NCBI RefSeq assembly: GCF_000227115.2
Contig: NC_016488.1
Location: 682,001-746,000, forward strand
From: Naumovozyma dairenensis CBS 421
Lineage: Eukaryota; Ascomycota; Saccharomycetes; Saccharomycetales; Saccharomycetaceae
Reading direction: 5' to 3'
Length of the DNA stretch: 64,000 nt
The notes under the pieces were generated by a model. The model made no database searches and had not been told where the DNA came from. It was given only the letters and a program-made list of their open reading frames with translations. Every line of letters begins with the position of its first letter. The stretch's first letter is position 1. Positions 1 to 10,066 of this stretch are shown here, one piece after another. Both the position numbers and the translations under genes were made by a program.

Positions 1-189
1 TAATATTTTATTATAAAGACTTGATTGCATTTAATACAGTACAGTATATTAATAATGAGACATTATGATTTTTGGTTGGAATTGCGATAGTGTTGTAGGG
101 GTAAAATAAGACATAATAATAATAATAATAATAATCAGACAAAAAATGGGATGTATCGATGATGCAAATTTTTATTTTTATTTCTCCAT

Positions 190-957
190 TTACACAGTTT
201 CCAAAACTTCATCCTTGAAACCAGAAACCTTCTTACCCTTTTCTTCACCAGAAGCTTCACCATGTAAAGCCATCAAAGAACCTAAATCGAATTTTGGTTG
301 TTTTAATAACTTAACTTTTCTAATGTGAACATTTTGTAATGGGAAGATATCCTTGGTAGCGTTTTCAATTTCCTTGTTAATAACTTCTGGAATCAACTTA
401 GAGGTCAATTGAGCTAAAGTACAGTTTTGAACTTCTCTGGTTAAGATTTCAGAAATAACCTTTCTGATAGCTCTAATATGAGAAGATTGAGCGTAAGCAG
501 TTCTCTTGACTTGGTTAGCTTGCTTTCTAGTGAAGGCAATGGCGAAAACTCTCAAAACATAATCATCAGCAGTCTTGACAGTGACATTGGCTTCAATCAA
601 AGTTTGCCATTTTCTAACCATAGATCTTAATTTATCAGTGGTGAAATCCATACCATGGAAGTTGGTCAATAAATTCTTACCTTGGACTTCATCAACTCTT
701 AATTTAACCTTTCTGAAAGAGTGATCTTCAGAACCTTGTAAATCAGCAAGACAAACTTCAACAACTCTACCCTTTAAGGCATCAGCTGCACTCTTCAAAC
801 CAGTAGATTTGTTGACTAAAGTCTTACCAACGTTTCTGTTTTCAAAAGTGGATGGAGCTTTGATATCAAACCATTCCTTTCTGGTGAATGGATCAACGAC
901 CTTCTTCTTCAAACCTTTCTTACCCTTGGATAGTCTCTTATTCTTACCAACAGCCAT
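190..957 (-). CDS. RPS1A: 40S ribosomal protein eS1 (Rps1)
   Basis: A 255-residue protein, the length of yeast Rps1A/B, beginning [15 protein letters not shown] and colinear with eS1 to its end. It is a small-subunit protein near the mRNA exit side and is needed for 40S maturation. The reading frame is intronless, as in S. cerevisiae, and opens at an ATG. It lies downstream of SIR3 on the same strand, as RPS1A does on S. cerevisiae chromosome XII, so I prefer the RPS1A track; the protein alone cannot separate RPS1A from RPS1B. Codon use is strongly biased (GGT, AAG, TTG), as expected for a highly expressed gene. Confidence 0.96.
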   Translation of the reverse strand: MAVGKNKRLSKGKKGLKKKVVDPFTRKEWFDIKAPSTFENRNVGKTLVNKSTGLKSAADALKGRVVEVCLADLQGSEDHSFRKVKLRVDEVQGKNLLTNFHGMDFTTDKLRSMVRKWQTLIEANVTVKTADDYVLRVFAIAFTRKQANQVKRTAYAQSSHIRAIRKVISEILTREVQNCTLAQLTSKLIPEVINKEIENATKDIFPLQNVHIRKVKLLKQPKFDLGSLMALHGEASGEEKGKKVSGFKDEVLETV

Positions 958-1740
958 GATTACTGGATAATTTTTTTGATTGGTCTATATAATCTTGTCG
1001 ATCTTTTAAAAATAAAATGTCACTAAAAAACACCTACTTTTTAAATAAATGTACTCAAAAATTCAAGGAATCCCCAATTTTCAAGATTTTGATACTATCT
1101 TTTACAATATCTTTACAGGCATCTGTCACTACGTAACTTTGGAAAATTCCCACTACAAAGCTCTAGGTAACGCAACGATCATGCCCTACGTACACATCGC
1201 AATGCTTTGCTTGAGTCTTGCAAATCTTGTTTATCATTAGGCTCAGAATGTTTCAGTTCAAGAACATCAGTTCGGACAGAAGCTCCAAGGGAAACATCCT
1301 GAGTCTAGAAGGAGATCCCTTCCATTTCTCGCGGTTCATGGGCAAAAAACCCCGCCCCCTCCGAAGATTTCGTGTCGGGCTTCGACAGCCTGGGCCCGTT
1401 TTCCCCGTTGAATAATGCGCCAGAGGAAACACTTGTGAAAAGGAAAAAATAACGAATGACTTCAGGAATGTTTGGGTGCAATTTGGAATGTGCTGATGGT
1501 TAAACAGTCACAAATAAACCTAATGCTATTCAAAACAAAACGCCATCGATGTTAAGATATGCATAGCGTCACGGAGGTACAGCAACTTCATTTACCTAAA
1601 TAATATTACAAAAAATACATAGAAAACATGATTTTTTCTTTTGAATAATATAAATAACAAATACAGTAATCTATAAGAATTGGATGAAAGACAGAGGATA
1701 ATAATTTCAGATAGTAATAGTAGCAGGAATTCTTTTTCTT
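958..1740. promoter_or_regulatory. RPS1 upstream region / SIR3 3' flank
   Basis: This 783-bp gap holds the RPS1 promoter and the SIR3 3' end. A Rap1-like site is read at 1468-1479 (ATGTTTGGGTGC), about 510 bp from the RPS1 ATG. A GC-rich patch lies at about 1330-1410. Short ORFs here use no recognisable protein and look like chance. Rap1 control is expected for ribosomal protein genes; the site is inferred from its consensus only. Confidence 0.4.
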
Positions 1741-4700
1741 TTAAAACTCGTGCAAAATTCCAAAGTATCCTTCCAATGACCTTTTCAAATCTTGAAGTGG
1801 CATATGTATTTCAATATGCCTGATTTTACTTTTAAGATTCATTGACATAACACCTCCGTCAATTAGATCTTGAAGTACCCTAAACCAATGTATTGCTTGC
1901 AATATCTCTAGCGTTGGCTTGATGTTCTTGGGGAATAAACAGTCGATAAATTTCGCTATGAAAACGTTATCCTTATTATGTTCCATTAATAGGAGCGTTT
2001 CTTCAAGCACGTTCTTTGAAAATACTCGCATCGGTCCATTCTTTTTTATGTAATAATAAAGACCACAAAGAAATACCTTTCCAAGTAAAGATGTATTATT
2101 AATAGTTTCGAGGAGTGAAGTAGCAACCATGGTATTGAGTGCCTGTAAAATATGATGCATATGAACTTTTTTAATTTGTTTACCACTTAGGTCATGTTCA
2201 ATTGCCTCTTTTATGTTATTTGTCATGTCATCCTGTTCATCTCGAATAAAACCTTTTTTCTTAAGATAATCCAATTGAGCAAATTCAACAGCTTTTGAAC
2301 AATATTCCAAAGCACTCCTCGTATCAGTACAAACAGCAGCAATATTTTCCGCACCAGATTCAATAGTTCTGTTACTAATTTTCAAACGAACTTTTAATAG
2401 TTTACTTTTATCTTCGTCAACATTACCATCTTCTCCAGATATTTTATCGATAAATTTTATTTGTCCTGTTTCAGTGTTTATAAAGAAACATGACTTATTA
2501 ATACCTTTTAATTTGAATGCTATAATTTTTTCCACTTCTTGTCTATTATATTTCATGAACGGAATCTTAGTCAGATCAATTCTTGAACAGACTTGCTTAC
2601 CCAACAATCTCTCTGGTAAATCTATGGAAGAGCTGATTGCTATAACACAGACTTTTGCATTAATATAAGTAGTCCAATTGAAAAAATTATACAGAACATT
2701 TTTGCCCTTAATAATCAAATTATCTAAATCATCTAATGTTATTATGATTGGACGTTTTTTATTCTTAGGAACATGTTGGAAATAATATTCTAAAGCTTCC
2801 AAAGCTGCTCCAGGAATTAATTCTTCGCCCGATATTTGTTCCCATAATTTTTGGTAAAATAATTCTGAATCTCCTATTGTCAATCCACTTAAATTAACTG
2901 TTTTGAAAATCGGTAATTCTGTTTGTTCACTGGAGATCCCAAGTTCTGTAATGACTGCATCCACTGTCTGCCTTCTACCTACACCAGGGTTCCCAACTAT
3001 GTATAAGGCCTTCGATTCTCCTGATTCAATATAATGGAAAAGATTTGCATAAATGGAAGCATATTGTTGTTTTGCCACAGTAAGTGACGAGACAGCATTT
3101 TCATCAAAAATATTCACAATCGCCTGTTGCATTGCATCAATCGATTCAAGTGCTTCTTTTGGAATTTTGGAAAATAAAGTTTCTTCAGAGTCTTCTCTTG
3201 ACGAGGATCTTAATCTGTTTTCTAAACCGGCGACATCTAAACCTGAATTTGTCGAAAAATCTGAAGCATCTATTGAGGTAGTGGTTTTGGCGTCTAATTT
3301 TTGTAGTATTTTATCATATTTTTCTTTTACTGCGTTGATATTTCTCTTTGCTTGTTCTGTTCGAGACAACGGTTTCTGATCAGATATTATTGATGGGGAT
3401 TGATCAGATGATTTTTTGGCAGATTTTCTCTTTTCATCATCCGTGGTTTCAACCGTTAATTTACGTTTTGTACCAGCTGAATAGACATCAGCTTCATCAT
3501 CGACAGCAATATTACGATTGCCTCTTTTGGGAACAGAAATGTTTTCCTCACTATCATCATGATCTTCTTCTTTTTCTCCTTCGATGGTTTCAAGGTCAAA
3601 TTCATGTCCAGTAACCCCATTTCCTTGACTTTCATCTGTTTCAACTTCGTTTTCGCTGTATTCTTCGTCTTGTTCCTTCTCCTCTTGAGTTTCCTCTTCT
3701 TCTTCTTTATCCTCGCTTTTTTCGTCAGCAAGTTCAGCTGGAGTTTTATCTTCAGCACTAGCGTAATCACTAGAATCATTTTCATCCATACCGATATCAA
3801 GTACTTGTGGTTTAGTCCCTTTAGATAACTTTGGAATTGGCTGAGAATTTTCCTCCTCATCAGAATCATGATAAAATAAAGAAGTAACCTCCCTCGACGA
3901 AGGCCGGCTTAAGTGTTCATCCTGTAGTGGAGGCGGTTGACTAGAAGGATCCTCTAATCTCTTTTTCTCTGGCGCAATAGCTTTGGGCTGAAGCATTCCT
4001 TTTACAATTTGTTCAGATCTATTTGGTTTTTCCTTTTTAGTTACAGCTTTCTTTTCATCTTTCTCTTCTTTAGTTATATCTGGACTCACTCTTGATTCCT
4101 TCATTGGTACTTTCTTATTAGTTGTAGAGGATGGAGCAGACATTTGAAGTGAGCTGGCTTTAGATCTAGAACTTCCAACTACTGTGGCTCCGCGACTTGT
4201 TTTTGGGACTGATATTCTTTTCAAATGTTCTTCCGATTGTTTTGGCTCCATTTCTTTTATTCTTTTAATCTCTTTAAAGATATCAATCTTTGCGAAATGA
4301 TCAGCTGTAGGTTCACAAATGTATCTAACGAAGAAATCCACATCATGCTTCATTTTGAATTTAGGATCAAACTTTTCATTTTGAGTGACAATATTTCCTA
4401 CACCTATAAAATCTTTTAACCATATTTCCGAGAGTTCAGCTGTCAAATACAATTCATCCTTATCAACTTCTTTCAAAAACTTTTGCTTATAAAATTCCAT
4501 TGGTTTGTTCTGTTCAACCAATTCTTTATCAAATTGTTTATACCATAGCAAAGGTTTCAATTCAAACCATCGTAGAAACGAAAAGGCCCATAATTCCACG
4601 ACATTATTCAAAGTATTCAATCTTAATTCATGGACTAAATAGACAGAATATGTACCTGTTGTGGCATCATCCATAATAACAACATCACCACGACCAAAGC

Positions 4701-4842
4701 TTACCGCATCAGATTCTCTTTGTAAATAAACGTTTTCAACACCACGTTTCCTCGATCTTCTTCTGTTATCATGTACGACGTTACCATGTTCATCAGTGGT
4801 AACGACTTGCCAGCCCTGTAAATCTCTTTGAGTTTCAGCCAT
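1741..4842 (-). CDS. SIR3: Silencing protein Sir3 (ORC1 paralog with dead AAA site)
   Basis: A 1033-residue protein; S. cerevisiae Sir3 is 978. An N-terminal BAH domain (about 1-215) starts MAETQRDLQGWQV and keeps Ala2, whose acetylation matters for nucleosome binding in Sir3. A long acidic, Ser/Lys-rich linker follows, then an AAA-like domain (about 590-860) and a winged-helix-like C-terminus. The Walker A position reads GNPGVGRRQT (residues 617-626): the invariant lysine and following Thr/Ser of Orc1 are both Arg, and the Walker B region (around residue 700) reads TLDDLDN. This fits the nucleotide-free AAA fold of Sir3 rather than Orc1. Synteny agrees: RPS1 downstream and ECM7 divergent upstream, as at YLR441C-YLR443W. 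Expected role: spreading of silent chromatin with Sir2/Sir4. Confidence 0.92.
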   Translation of the reverse strand: MAETQRDLQGWQVVTTDEHGNVVHDNRRRSRKRGVENVYLQRESDAVSFGRGDVVIMDDATTGTYSVYLVHELRLNTLNNVVELWAFSFLRWFELKPLLWYKQFDKELVEQNKPMEFYKQKFLKEVDKDELYLTAELSEIWLKDFIGVGNIVTQNEKFDPKFKMKHDVDFFVRYICEPTADHFAKIDIFKEIKRIKEMEPKQSEEHLKRISVPKTSRGATVVGSSRSKASSLQMSAPSSTTNKKVPMKESRVSPDITKEEKDEKKAVTKKEKPNRSEQIVKGMLQPKAIAPEKKRLEDPSSQPPPLQDEHLSRPSSREVTSLFYHDSDEEENSQPIPKLSKGTKPQVLDIGMDENDSSDYASAEDKTPAELADEKSEDKEEEEETQEEKEQDEEYSENEVETDESQGNGVTGHEFDLETIEGEKEEDHDDSEENISVPKRGNRNIAVDDEADVYSAGTKRKLTVETTDDEKRKSAKKSSDQSPSIISDQKPLSRTEQAKRNINAVKEKYDKILQKLDAKTTTSIDASDFSTNSGLDVAGLENRLRSSSREDSEETLFSKIPKEALESIDAMQQAIVNIFDENAVSSLTVAKQQYASIYANLFHYIESGESKALYIVGNPGVGRRQTVDAVITELGISSEQTELPIFKTVNLSGLTIGDSELFYQKLWEQISGEELIPGAALEALEYYFQHVPKNKKRPIIITLDDLDNLIIKGKNVLYNFFNWTTYINAKVCVIAISSSIDLPERLLGKQVCSRIDLTKIPFMKYNRQEVEKIIAFKLKGINKSCFFINTETGQIKFIDKISGEDGNVDEDKSKLLKVRLKISNRTIESGAENIAAVCTDTRSALEYCSKAVEFAQLDYLKKKGFIRDEQDDMTNNIKEAIEHDLSGKQIKKVHMHHILQALNTMVATSLLETINNTSLLGKVFLCGLYYYIKKNGPMRVFSKNVLEETLLLMEHNKDNVFIAKFIDCLFPKNIKPTLEILQAIHWFRVLQDLIDGGVMSMNLKSKIRHIEIHMPLQDLKRSLEGYFGILHEF

Positions 4843-5414
4843 GTTGTCACACTATAGACAAATAAACAAATGAAGGAAACAATAACTTTTGGCAACAAAA
4901 AAGTGCAATATTTGTCTTTCTTTTCAGAACTGAATTTCCTGACGTAGCAAATGTGCTGGCCTTTAGTGTACAATTCTGTCTAATCTTGCTATTTCTTATT
5001 CCTTGATCAATGTGAAAGAGTACAAATAAATAAATAAACAAATAAATAAACAAACAAACAAACCTTTTAATACATATTTCCCAAAAAGCTCTTTTCTCAA
5101 CTTAAACGCGTTTCATGAAATCTGAAAAATAATACGTAAAAGAGAACAGAGCAACTGAAGGGAAGATCGAGTTGATTTTCGCGAAGGATAGTACGATATA
5201 GTTTGCTACATTTTTTTTGGTATTATTACCAGATTGTCCAGGATCCTTGCTCTTTGCTCTTTATTTATCGTGCTTTTTTTAAAGGACAAATAAATGAAGA
5301 CTTAACAGAAACGTTTTCTTTTACATGTTTCTCTGGTAGGCTTAGACATCTCAACGAGAAGAATTACGAACTTCTTTAGACTCATAGAGCATATATCATC
5401 GAGTTTCATTGTAG
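4843..5414. promoter_or_regulatory. Divergent SIR3/ECM7 intergenic promoter
   Basis: A 572-bp gap between divergent starts. It contains an AAATAAAC/AAACAAAC microsatellite-like tract at about 5024-5062 and T-rich runs near 5210 and 5275. No specific factor site is convincing. Confidence 0.35.
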
Positions 5415-6677
5415 ATGGGTCGCATAAAGACCTTTTTTAAAAGACCTTTCCAAAATTTAACTGCATTGGAAAGGCTTGTACAATGGATCAGAATCATCTC
5501 CACCTTCGCTAACATCGTACTGTCTCTTATGATAACTGATAGTGCTTGGAGGTTCCCAACCAAGTTTTATATGGGGAGACTTGATACGTTCCAATTTGAT
5601 ATTGCACAGGGTATCTTTAACGTGTTGAAAGATACTATGGAAACTTCTAATGGGATTAATAATGGAGTCGGATTGACTACATCAGAATTATATATCTTAA
5701 CTTCATATACTTTAACGCAAGTGGAAAATTTCCCTCAATATATCACTGCTTCATTATATGGGACATGTAATACATGGTTCAATACAACGGAAATGCCTTT
5801 AGATGGTACAATGCTTGTTGAAGCACATAAAAGGAATTCAAATTCAAGTATTACTAATGCATGCTATTATAATGGTTCAGATTTTATATTCGATTATAGA
5901 GAGATTTTATCTACGTATGGATTAAAGATTGTGTTAGATTATGCATATCCTGCTGAGAAAGACGCAACAGGATATAATGGGTATTTGAAATGGACGAGAA
6001 CCAACAAGATACATTTGCTTAAATTAATGAAATCTGTAATAACAATGGAATTTATTACATTCTTCCTAACGTATTGGTATTATTCTGTTAAGGGACGATT
6101 TATTAATGGATTACAAGAAAAGATTTTAGTTCATTTAATCTCATTATTGTCTTTTACCGTTTTCATATGTGGAATAGTAAGCATAGCAGGTTTAGCATTT
6201 ATGAATTATACATTACAATCTAGAATTAAAACAGAATTAGGAGGATTTGGATTCTCTTATCATCTAGGTAGATCGTGGTTTTGTTGTTTATGGCTCCTAA
6301 CTTCTTTCCTTGGGATTGGATGCTTGATTTGGTCAGGTTTAGAATGGTGTATTTCAGATACCGAAGAGCCCAATTTTGATGACCCAGATAATCAAATGCT
6401 GGGTTATCAACCAGGTGTATTTACTGGGACTGACAACAATGACAACAAGGATACTGCCATTTTAAATGAAACAAATGAACCAGGCAGTGATATGTACCTC
6501 AATCGACATGGAGATGCTAATAGTTCGCGCTCCCTTCCAGTGAACCCATTTGATGATCAATCAAGATCTGCATCCATAGAAGAATACGAAATGGAAACTA
6601 TTTCTCTACGACATAGTAACGAATCTGAAAGAAGTATTCAAAAAATTGTGCAACCATCTCCTACTATGTATTTTTGA
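5415..6677 (+). CDS. ECM7: Claudin-like plasma-membrane protein Ecm7
   Basis: A 420-residue membrane protein; S. cerevisiae Ecm7 is about 448. Four hydrophobic segments are visible (about 25-45, 205-225, 235-262, 290-312), with a Cys-containing extracellular loop (LYGTCNTWF, later NACYYNG) and potential N-glycosylation sites between the first two. The cytosolic C-terminus is Ser/Asp/Asn-rich. This is the claudin/PMP22-like layout of Ecm7, a regulator of high-affinity calcium influx in S. cerevisiae. The call rests on topology and its place divergent from SIR3, matching YLR443W. Confidence 0.85.
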   Translation: MGRIKTFFKRPFQNLTALERLVQWIRIISTFANIVLSLMITDSAWRFPTKFYMGRLDTFQFDIAQGIFNVLKDTMETSNGINNGVGLTTSELYILTSYTLTQVENFPQYITASLYGTCNTWFNTTEMPLDGTMLVEAHKRNSNSSITNACYYNGSDFIFDYREILSTYGLKIVLDYAYPAEKDATGYNGYLKWTRTNKIHLLKLMKSVITMEFITFFLTYWYYSVKGRFINGLQEKILVHLISLLSFTVFICGIVSIAGLAFMNYTLQSRIKTELGGFGFSYHLGRSWFCCLWLLTSFLGIGCLIWSGLEWCISDTEEPNFDDPDNQMLGYQPGVFTGTDNNDNKDTAILNETNEPGSDMYLNRHGDANSSRSLPVNPFDDQSRSASIEEYEMETISLRHSNESERSIQKIVQPSPTMYF

Positions 6678-7148
6678 AAAACTAGAGGGAGAATGTTTTC
6701 AAAAATAAGATAAATATTCTTACTATTAAAATAAGACAGTGTCATACCCTATAAATTTTACATATACAGCATGTTGCATAGAGTTATTACACAGCTACTT
6801 ATAGATAATTGGTCTATATTTCAATTAATTCCCATCAATGTATTTTTTTTGCTTTCATATCCTCTCTTTATATAGTATTAATAACGACTTATATACAAAT
6901 CCTCTGAATTATTAACACCAATATTCCTGTAAGGATACAGGTGGGTTTGTGATGCTGCTCGATTATCTTTTTGCTTTCAATTTGTGACGTTCTTGATCGC
7001 CATAATTGCTCGCTTCCCTTATTAACATTAATTTCTATGAAATTATAGACTAACCATTAGAAAGTCATACTATGCTATTTTTATATGGACGTGACGACGA
7101 ATGGGTAGGATCACAACATAACTAGAGTGTAAAGGATCAGATATTTTA
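6678..7148. other. ECM7-ERV41 intergenic region
   Basis: 471 bp, AT-rich, holding the ECM7 3' end and ERV41 promoter. No RNA gene or repeat is recognised. Upstream of the ERV41 ATG there is no GTATGT/TACTAAC pair, although I recall S. cerevisiae ERV41 having a short 5' intron. Confidence 0.3.
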
Positions 7149-8174
7149 ATGTCAAAGCTAGGTGCATTCGATGCATTCCCAAAAACTGAAGAAGAGCATG
7201 TTAAAAAATCTACTCGTGGTGGTTTAAGTTCCATACTTACATACTTATTTCTATTATTCATGATCTATAATGAAGTTGGTAGATATTTCGGTGGATTCAT
7301 TGAACAACAGTATATTGTAGATATTGAGATACAAGAAAGGGCACAAATTAACTTTGATATATTCCTCAATACTACTTGCGATTTAATTGATGTTCGAATA
7401 GTAGACTTGACTAGTGATAACATGAAGAGAAGCGTTTCTGATGAGATTAGTTTTGAAGATTTGACATTTTATATTCCATATGGTACAAGAATAAATATTT
7501 TAAATGGAATCTATACAACTGAGTTTGATGAAGTTTTAACTCAAGCGATTCCGTATGAATTTGGTATGAGAATAGACGAAAGACCTCCTGAAGATGATAT
7601 GCCAAACATAAATGCATGTCATTTATTCGGCTCCGTAGATGTTAATAGATTACCAGGTATTCTCGAAATATCGACAAATAGTACTGGAAATATCAATGAC
7701 AATGGTAAGAGTTTCGCTCATGTAATAAATGAGTTATCATTTGGAGAATTTTTCCCATTCATTGATAATCCATTAGATAATACAGCCAAAGTGTTACCAG
7801 ATCAGCCGTTGACTACATATTCATATTATTTGACTGTCATTCCTACTATATATGAGAAATTGGGTAAAAGGGTCAATACAAACCAATATTCTCTGAATGA
7901 ATTTATTTTCAAGCATATTTACAATGTAAAATCTCAAACACAATACGATGAAGCAATACGTATCCATTATGATTTTGATGCGCTCTCCATTTTTATGCAT
8001 GATACTCGATTAGATTTTATACAATTCCTCGTACGATTGGTTGCCATTTTATCGTTTGTTGTATACATTGCATCATGGGTATTTAGATTTATAGACAAAG
8101 CATTGATATTATTGTTAGGTCCAAGATGGTCACTAATGTATGAACCGGTTAGTCAACGTGGGCTATTAGATTAA
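7149..8174 (+). CDS. ERV41: COPII vesicle cargo-receptor subunit Erv41
   Basis: A 341-residue protein; S. cerevisiae Erv41 is about 351. It opens MSKLGAFDAFPKTEEE, matching the start of the Erv41/Erv46 family, then has a transmembrane helix (about 26-46), a large lumenal domain and a second helix (about 290-315) before a short cytosolic tail. Erv41 pairs with Erv46 as the receptor that returns or sorts soluble cargo between ER and Golgi. In S. cerevisiae ERV41 is on chromosome XIII (YML067C). Here it sits between ECM7 and GMC2, so this species kept the other ohnolog copy. No intron is needed to reach the conserved N-terminus. Confidence 0.93.
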   Translation: MSKLGAFDAFPKTEEEHVKKSTRGGLSSILTYLFLLFMIYNEVGRYFGGFIEQQYIVDIEIQERAQINFDIFLNTTCDLIDVRIVDLTSDNMKRSVSDEISFEDLTFYIPYGTRINILNGIYTTEFDEVLTQAIPYEFGMRIDERPPEDDMPNINACHLFGSVDVNRLPGILEISTNSTGNINDNGKSFAHVINELSFGEFFPFIDNPLDNTAKVLPDQPLTTYSYYLTVIPTIYEKLGKRVNTNQYSLNEFIFKHIYNVKSQTQYDEAIRIHYDFDALSIFMHDTRLDFIQFLVRLVAILSFVVYIASWVFRFIDKALILLLGPRWSLMYEPVSQRGLLD

Positions 8175-8400
8175 AAATGGTATATGTACTCGTATATTTG
8201 ATAGCTAATAGAGATCTTTGGTTCCTTAAGGATGTTTTCATAGCTTACCTATATAGAATAAAGATCAAAAGAAGGGACGGCGCTTGAATTGGTGGAGACT
8301 TCATTGTTTATTTACTATATATATTTACATGTCATGAATGTACTTTCTCGAAATGTAGAAAGTCAGTAACGAGAGAGTAACTTGTTTATTGGAAGAAGTA

Positions 8401-9047
8401 ATGAGCACTGAGGAAGAAACACAGGTTGAAGAACAATCAGTAGCATCTACAGTTACGAAAGTTGATGATTCTCATGGTAGATCATCACCACTTCGAGAAT
8501 TAGCCGCCGAGTGGCGAACTGAGAAATATATTGCAAAAGTACAGAAGGAAACAATTAAAAGTGAAGTATTATGCAAGATAAAGGAAACTACTGAATTAAT
8601 TAAGAGTTTCAACTCATGTAACGAAAAGCAAAATAATTCTAAAGGAACTGTAGTTGAAATTTTCGATTGGGAAAGTCTATATGACATATCATCCGGCATT
8701 ATTGATAATTATACAAGTAATGTTGATTCTATATTAAATGAATTAGATCAATTATACCGTGTATGTATATTAAAAAATTGTATTTTTGCTTTAATCGTTT
8801 TATTCTGAATTGTTTTTACTAACTATGTAGATTTCGTTCCCATTTTAAATCCTGTTAATAATAGAAACAAGGTGTATGGCAAGAGGCGGCATTTATAATG
8901 GATTCTCATCGAGGTGCAGCAGCCATCAGTAAGGCAGAAGAATGGATGACATTGAAAGAAGACCATTTGAAACATAAAAGTTCTGAGTTAGAAAAATTTG
9001 CTAAAGATATAGGAACTACTTTGGAAAGATTGAGTTCTGATAAATAA
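8401..9047 (+). CDS. GMC2: Meiotic synaptonemal-complex protein Gmc2 (spliced)
   Basis: Two exons: 8401-8760 and 8865-9047. Exon 1 alone runs into a stop. The GTATGT at 8761, TACTAAC at 8817 and AG at 8863-8864 define a 104-bp phase-0 intron, giving a protein of about 180 residues; S. cerevisiae Gmc2 (YLR445W, also spliced) is 188. An upstream in-frame TTG at 8389 is not the start; ATG 8401 (MSTEEETQVEE) is. The protein is acidic at its N-terminus and predicted helical/coiled-coil at its end. Gmc2 works with Ecm11 in the central element of the synaptonemal complex. The call rests mainly on synteny (ECM7 upstream, YLR446W-like downstream), size and intron. The AG at 8829-8830 is rejected because it lies only 8 nt from the branch A and yields an early stop. 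Confidence 0.8.
8761..8864 (+). other. Spliceosomal intron of GMC2
   Basis: 5' site GTATGT (8761-8766), branch site TACTAAC (8817-8823), 3' site AATAATAG ending at 8864. Length 104 bp, phase 0. Meiotic-gene introns in yeasts are sometimes splicing-regulated; nothing here proves that. Confidence 0.85.
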
Positions 9048-9145
9048 CGACAGAGTCATTTATATAGTGTATTGCTATAGTATCTAAATATTCTTTTGTA
9101 TTAAGCTTATTTTTTCTATGCATTTGTCCGATGAATAACGCAAAT

Positions 9146-10066
9146 TCATATGAAATTCAAATAATCTGTTATTTCAAAATTTTCTACTTCACTAAGAATT
9201 AAATCGTAATTTTGATGAAAAGTTTTCAATACTTGTTTATTGGAAATAGGTGAATTTAAATACTCCTTACTTTCATTGTTCGGCGAGGAATCATCAAGAT
9301 CTATGACGTTATTCAAATGTGGAGTCTTCCATTGACGGAAATGTAATATAGATGTTATTCTGAAAACGGTAAANAAATAATTACTAAACCACGTTTCAAA
9401 GAATTCAGAACTTAATTGAAGGAAAAACGATATTTGTTGTTCTAAGAATTTATCATCTTTTTCTAGATCACATGTAAGGTCCCTCATAAATCTCTCACAT
9501 TGAAATTTTCGTCTCTTATATTTTTCAAAGCTTCTAGAACGATTTTTTTCTTGCCTCTGTAATGTTTCATTGCATTGTGTTCTTTTTTTCCAAAACTTAT
9601 TTAATTTGTTACAATATTGTCTTCTTCTTGCGATTCTATTATTAATTTGATGGCAAAGATGAAGTAAATCATTTAACGACTTTATGACAGTTTTTTCGAA
9701 ATAAAGGAATTCACGATTAACTCTGTCTGAAATATCTTTCAAAGAATATGTAATTTCTGAAATAAGCGAAGTTCGTTTCTTATTTGCATTCATCTCTTGT
9801 TGATGTAATGGTGGCTGTAGTGATGTATCTTCTAGTTCTTTGAAAACGTTACGGAATGTATCAAAAAGCATTATTGTGTTGAGAAGATGTAAATCTAATG
9901 AATTTTTATAGGTGTTACATCCTTGTTGTAAGTTTCTCACATTAGATTGGAATAGGTTGAATTTTTGAATTAAATGAATTATTTTACCATTGTTCACATA
10001 GAAGTCTCCGCCATAATCGCCAGATTTTGAGGTTGGATTTGCAGGCAAAATATGATTATAAGGCAT
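9146..10066 (-). CDS. Uncharacterised coiled-coil, possibly BAR-domain protein
   Basis: A 306-residue frame opening at an ATG (MPYNHILPANP). I do not recognise an ortholog, and S. cerevisiae has no gene between GMC2 and YLR446W. The central 200 residues are helical and rich in Lys/Arg/Glu/Phe, with a pattern reminiscent of BAR proteins: a basic stretch (RIARRRQYCNKLNKFWKKR) followed by a long helix ending FFLQLSSEFFETWF. The C-terminus is acidic/Ser-rich. A single N at 9374 makes residue 231 unknown, though the frame stays open across it. It faces away from the hexokinase-like gene across a 1.08-kb gap. The gene is probably real because of its length and low-complexity-free sequence; the function is inference. 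Confidence 0.6.
   Translation of the reverse strand: MPYNHILPANPTSKSGDYGGDFYVNNGKIIHLIQKFNLFQSNVRNLQQGCNTYKNSLDLHLLNTIMLFDTFRNVFKELEDTSLQPPLHQQEMNANKKRTSLISEITYSLKDISDRVNREFLYFEKTVIKSLNDLLHLCHQINNRIARRRQYCNKLNKFWKKRTQCNETLQRQEKNRSRSFEKYKRRKFQCERFMRDLTCDLEKDDKFLEQQISFFLQLSSEFFETWFSNYXFTVFRITSILHFRQWKTPHLNNVIDLDDSSPNNESKEYLNSPISNKQVLKTFHQNYDLILSEVENFEITDYLNFI

Noticed and set aside
3456..3869. 137-codon frame inside SIR3
   Set aside because: Shadow frame of the acidic SIR3 linker, Lys/Met-rich by codon shift.
1741..4842. Calling this gene ORC1
   Set aside because: BAH-AAA layout fits both, but the Walker A lysine is Arg and the neighbours are those of SIR3.
8829..8830. AG as 3' splice site of the GMC2 intron
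   Set aside because: Only 8 nt from the branch adenosine and leads to a stop after five codons; the AG ending at 8864 keeps phase and gives the expected length.
9374..9374. N at this base as a frameshift breaking the 306-residue gene
   Set aside because: The frame is open and of uniform character on both sides, so a single unknown base is the simplest reading.
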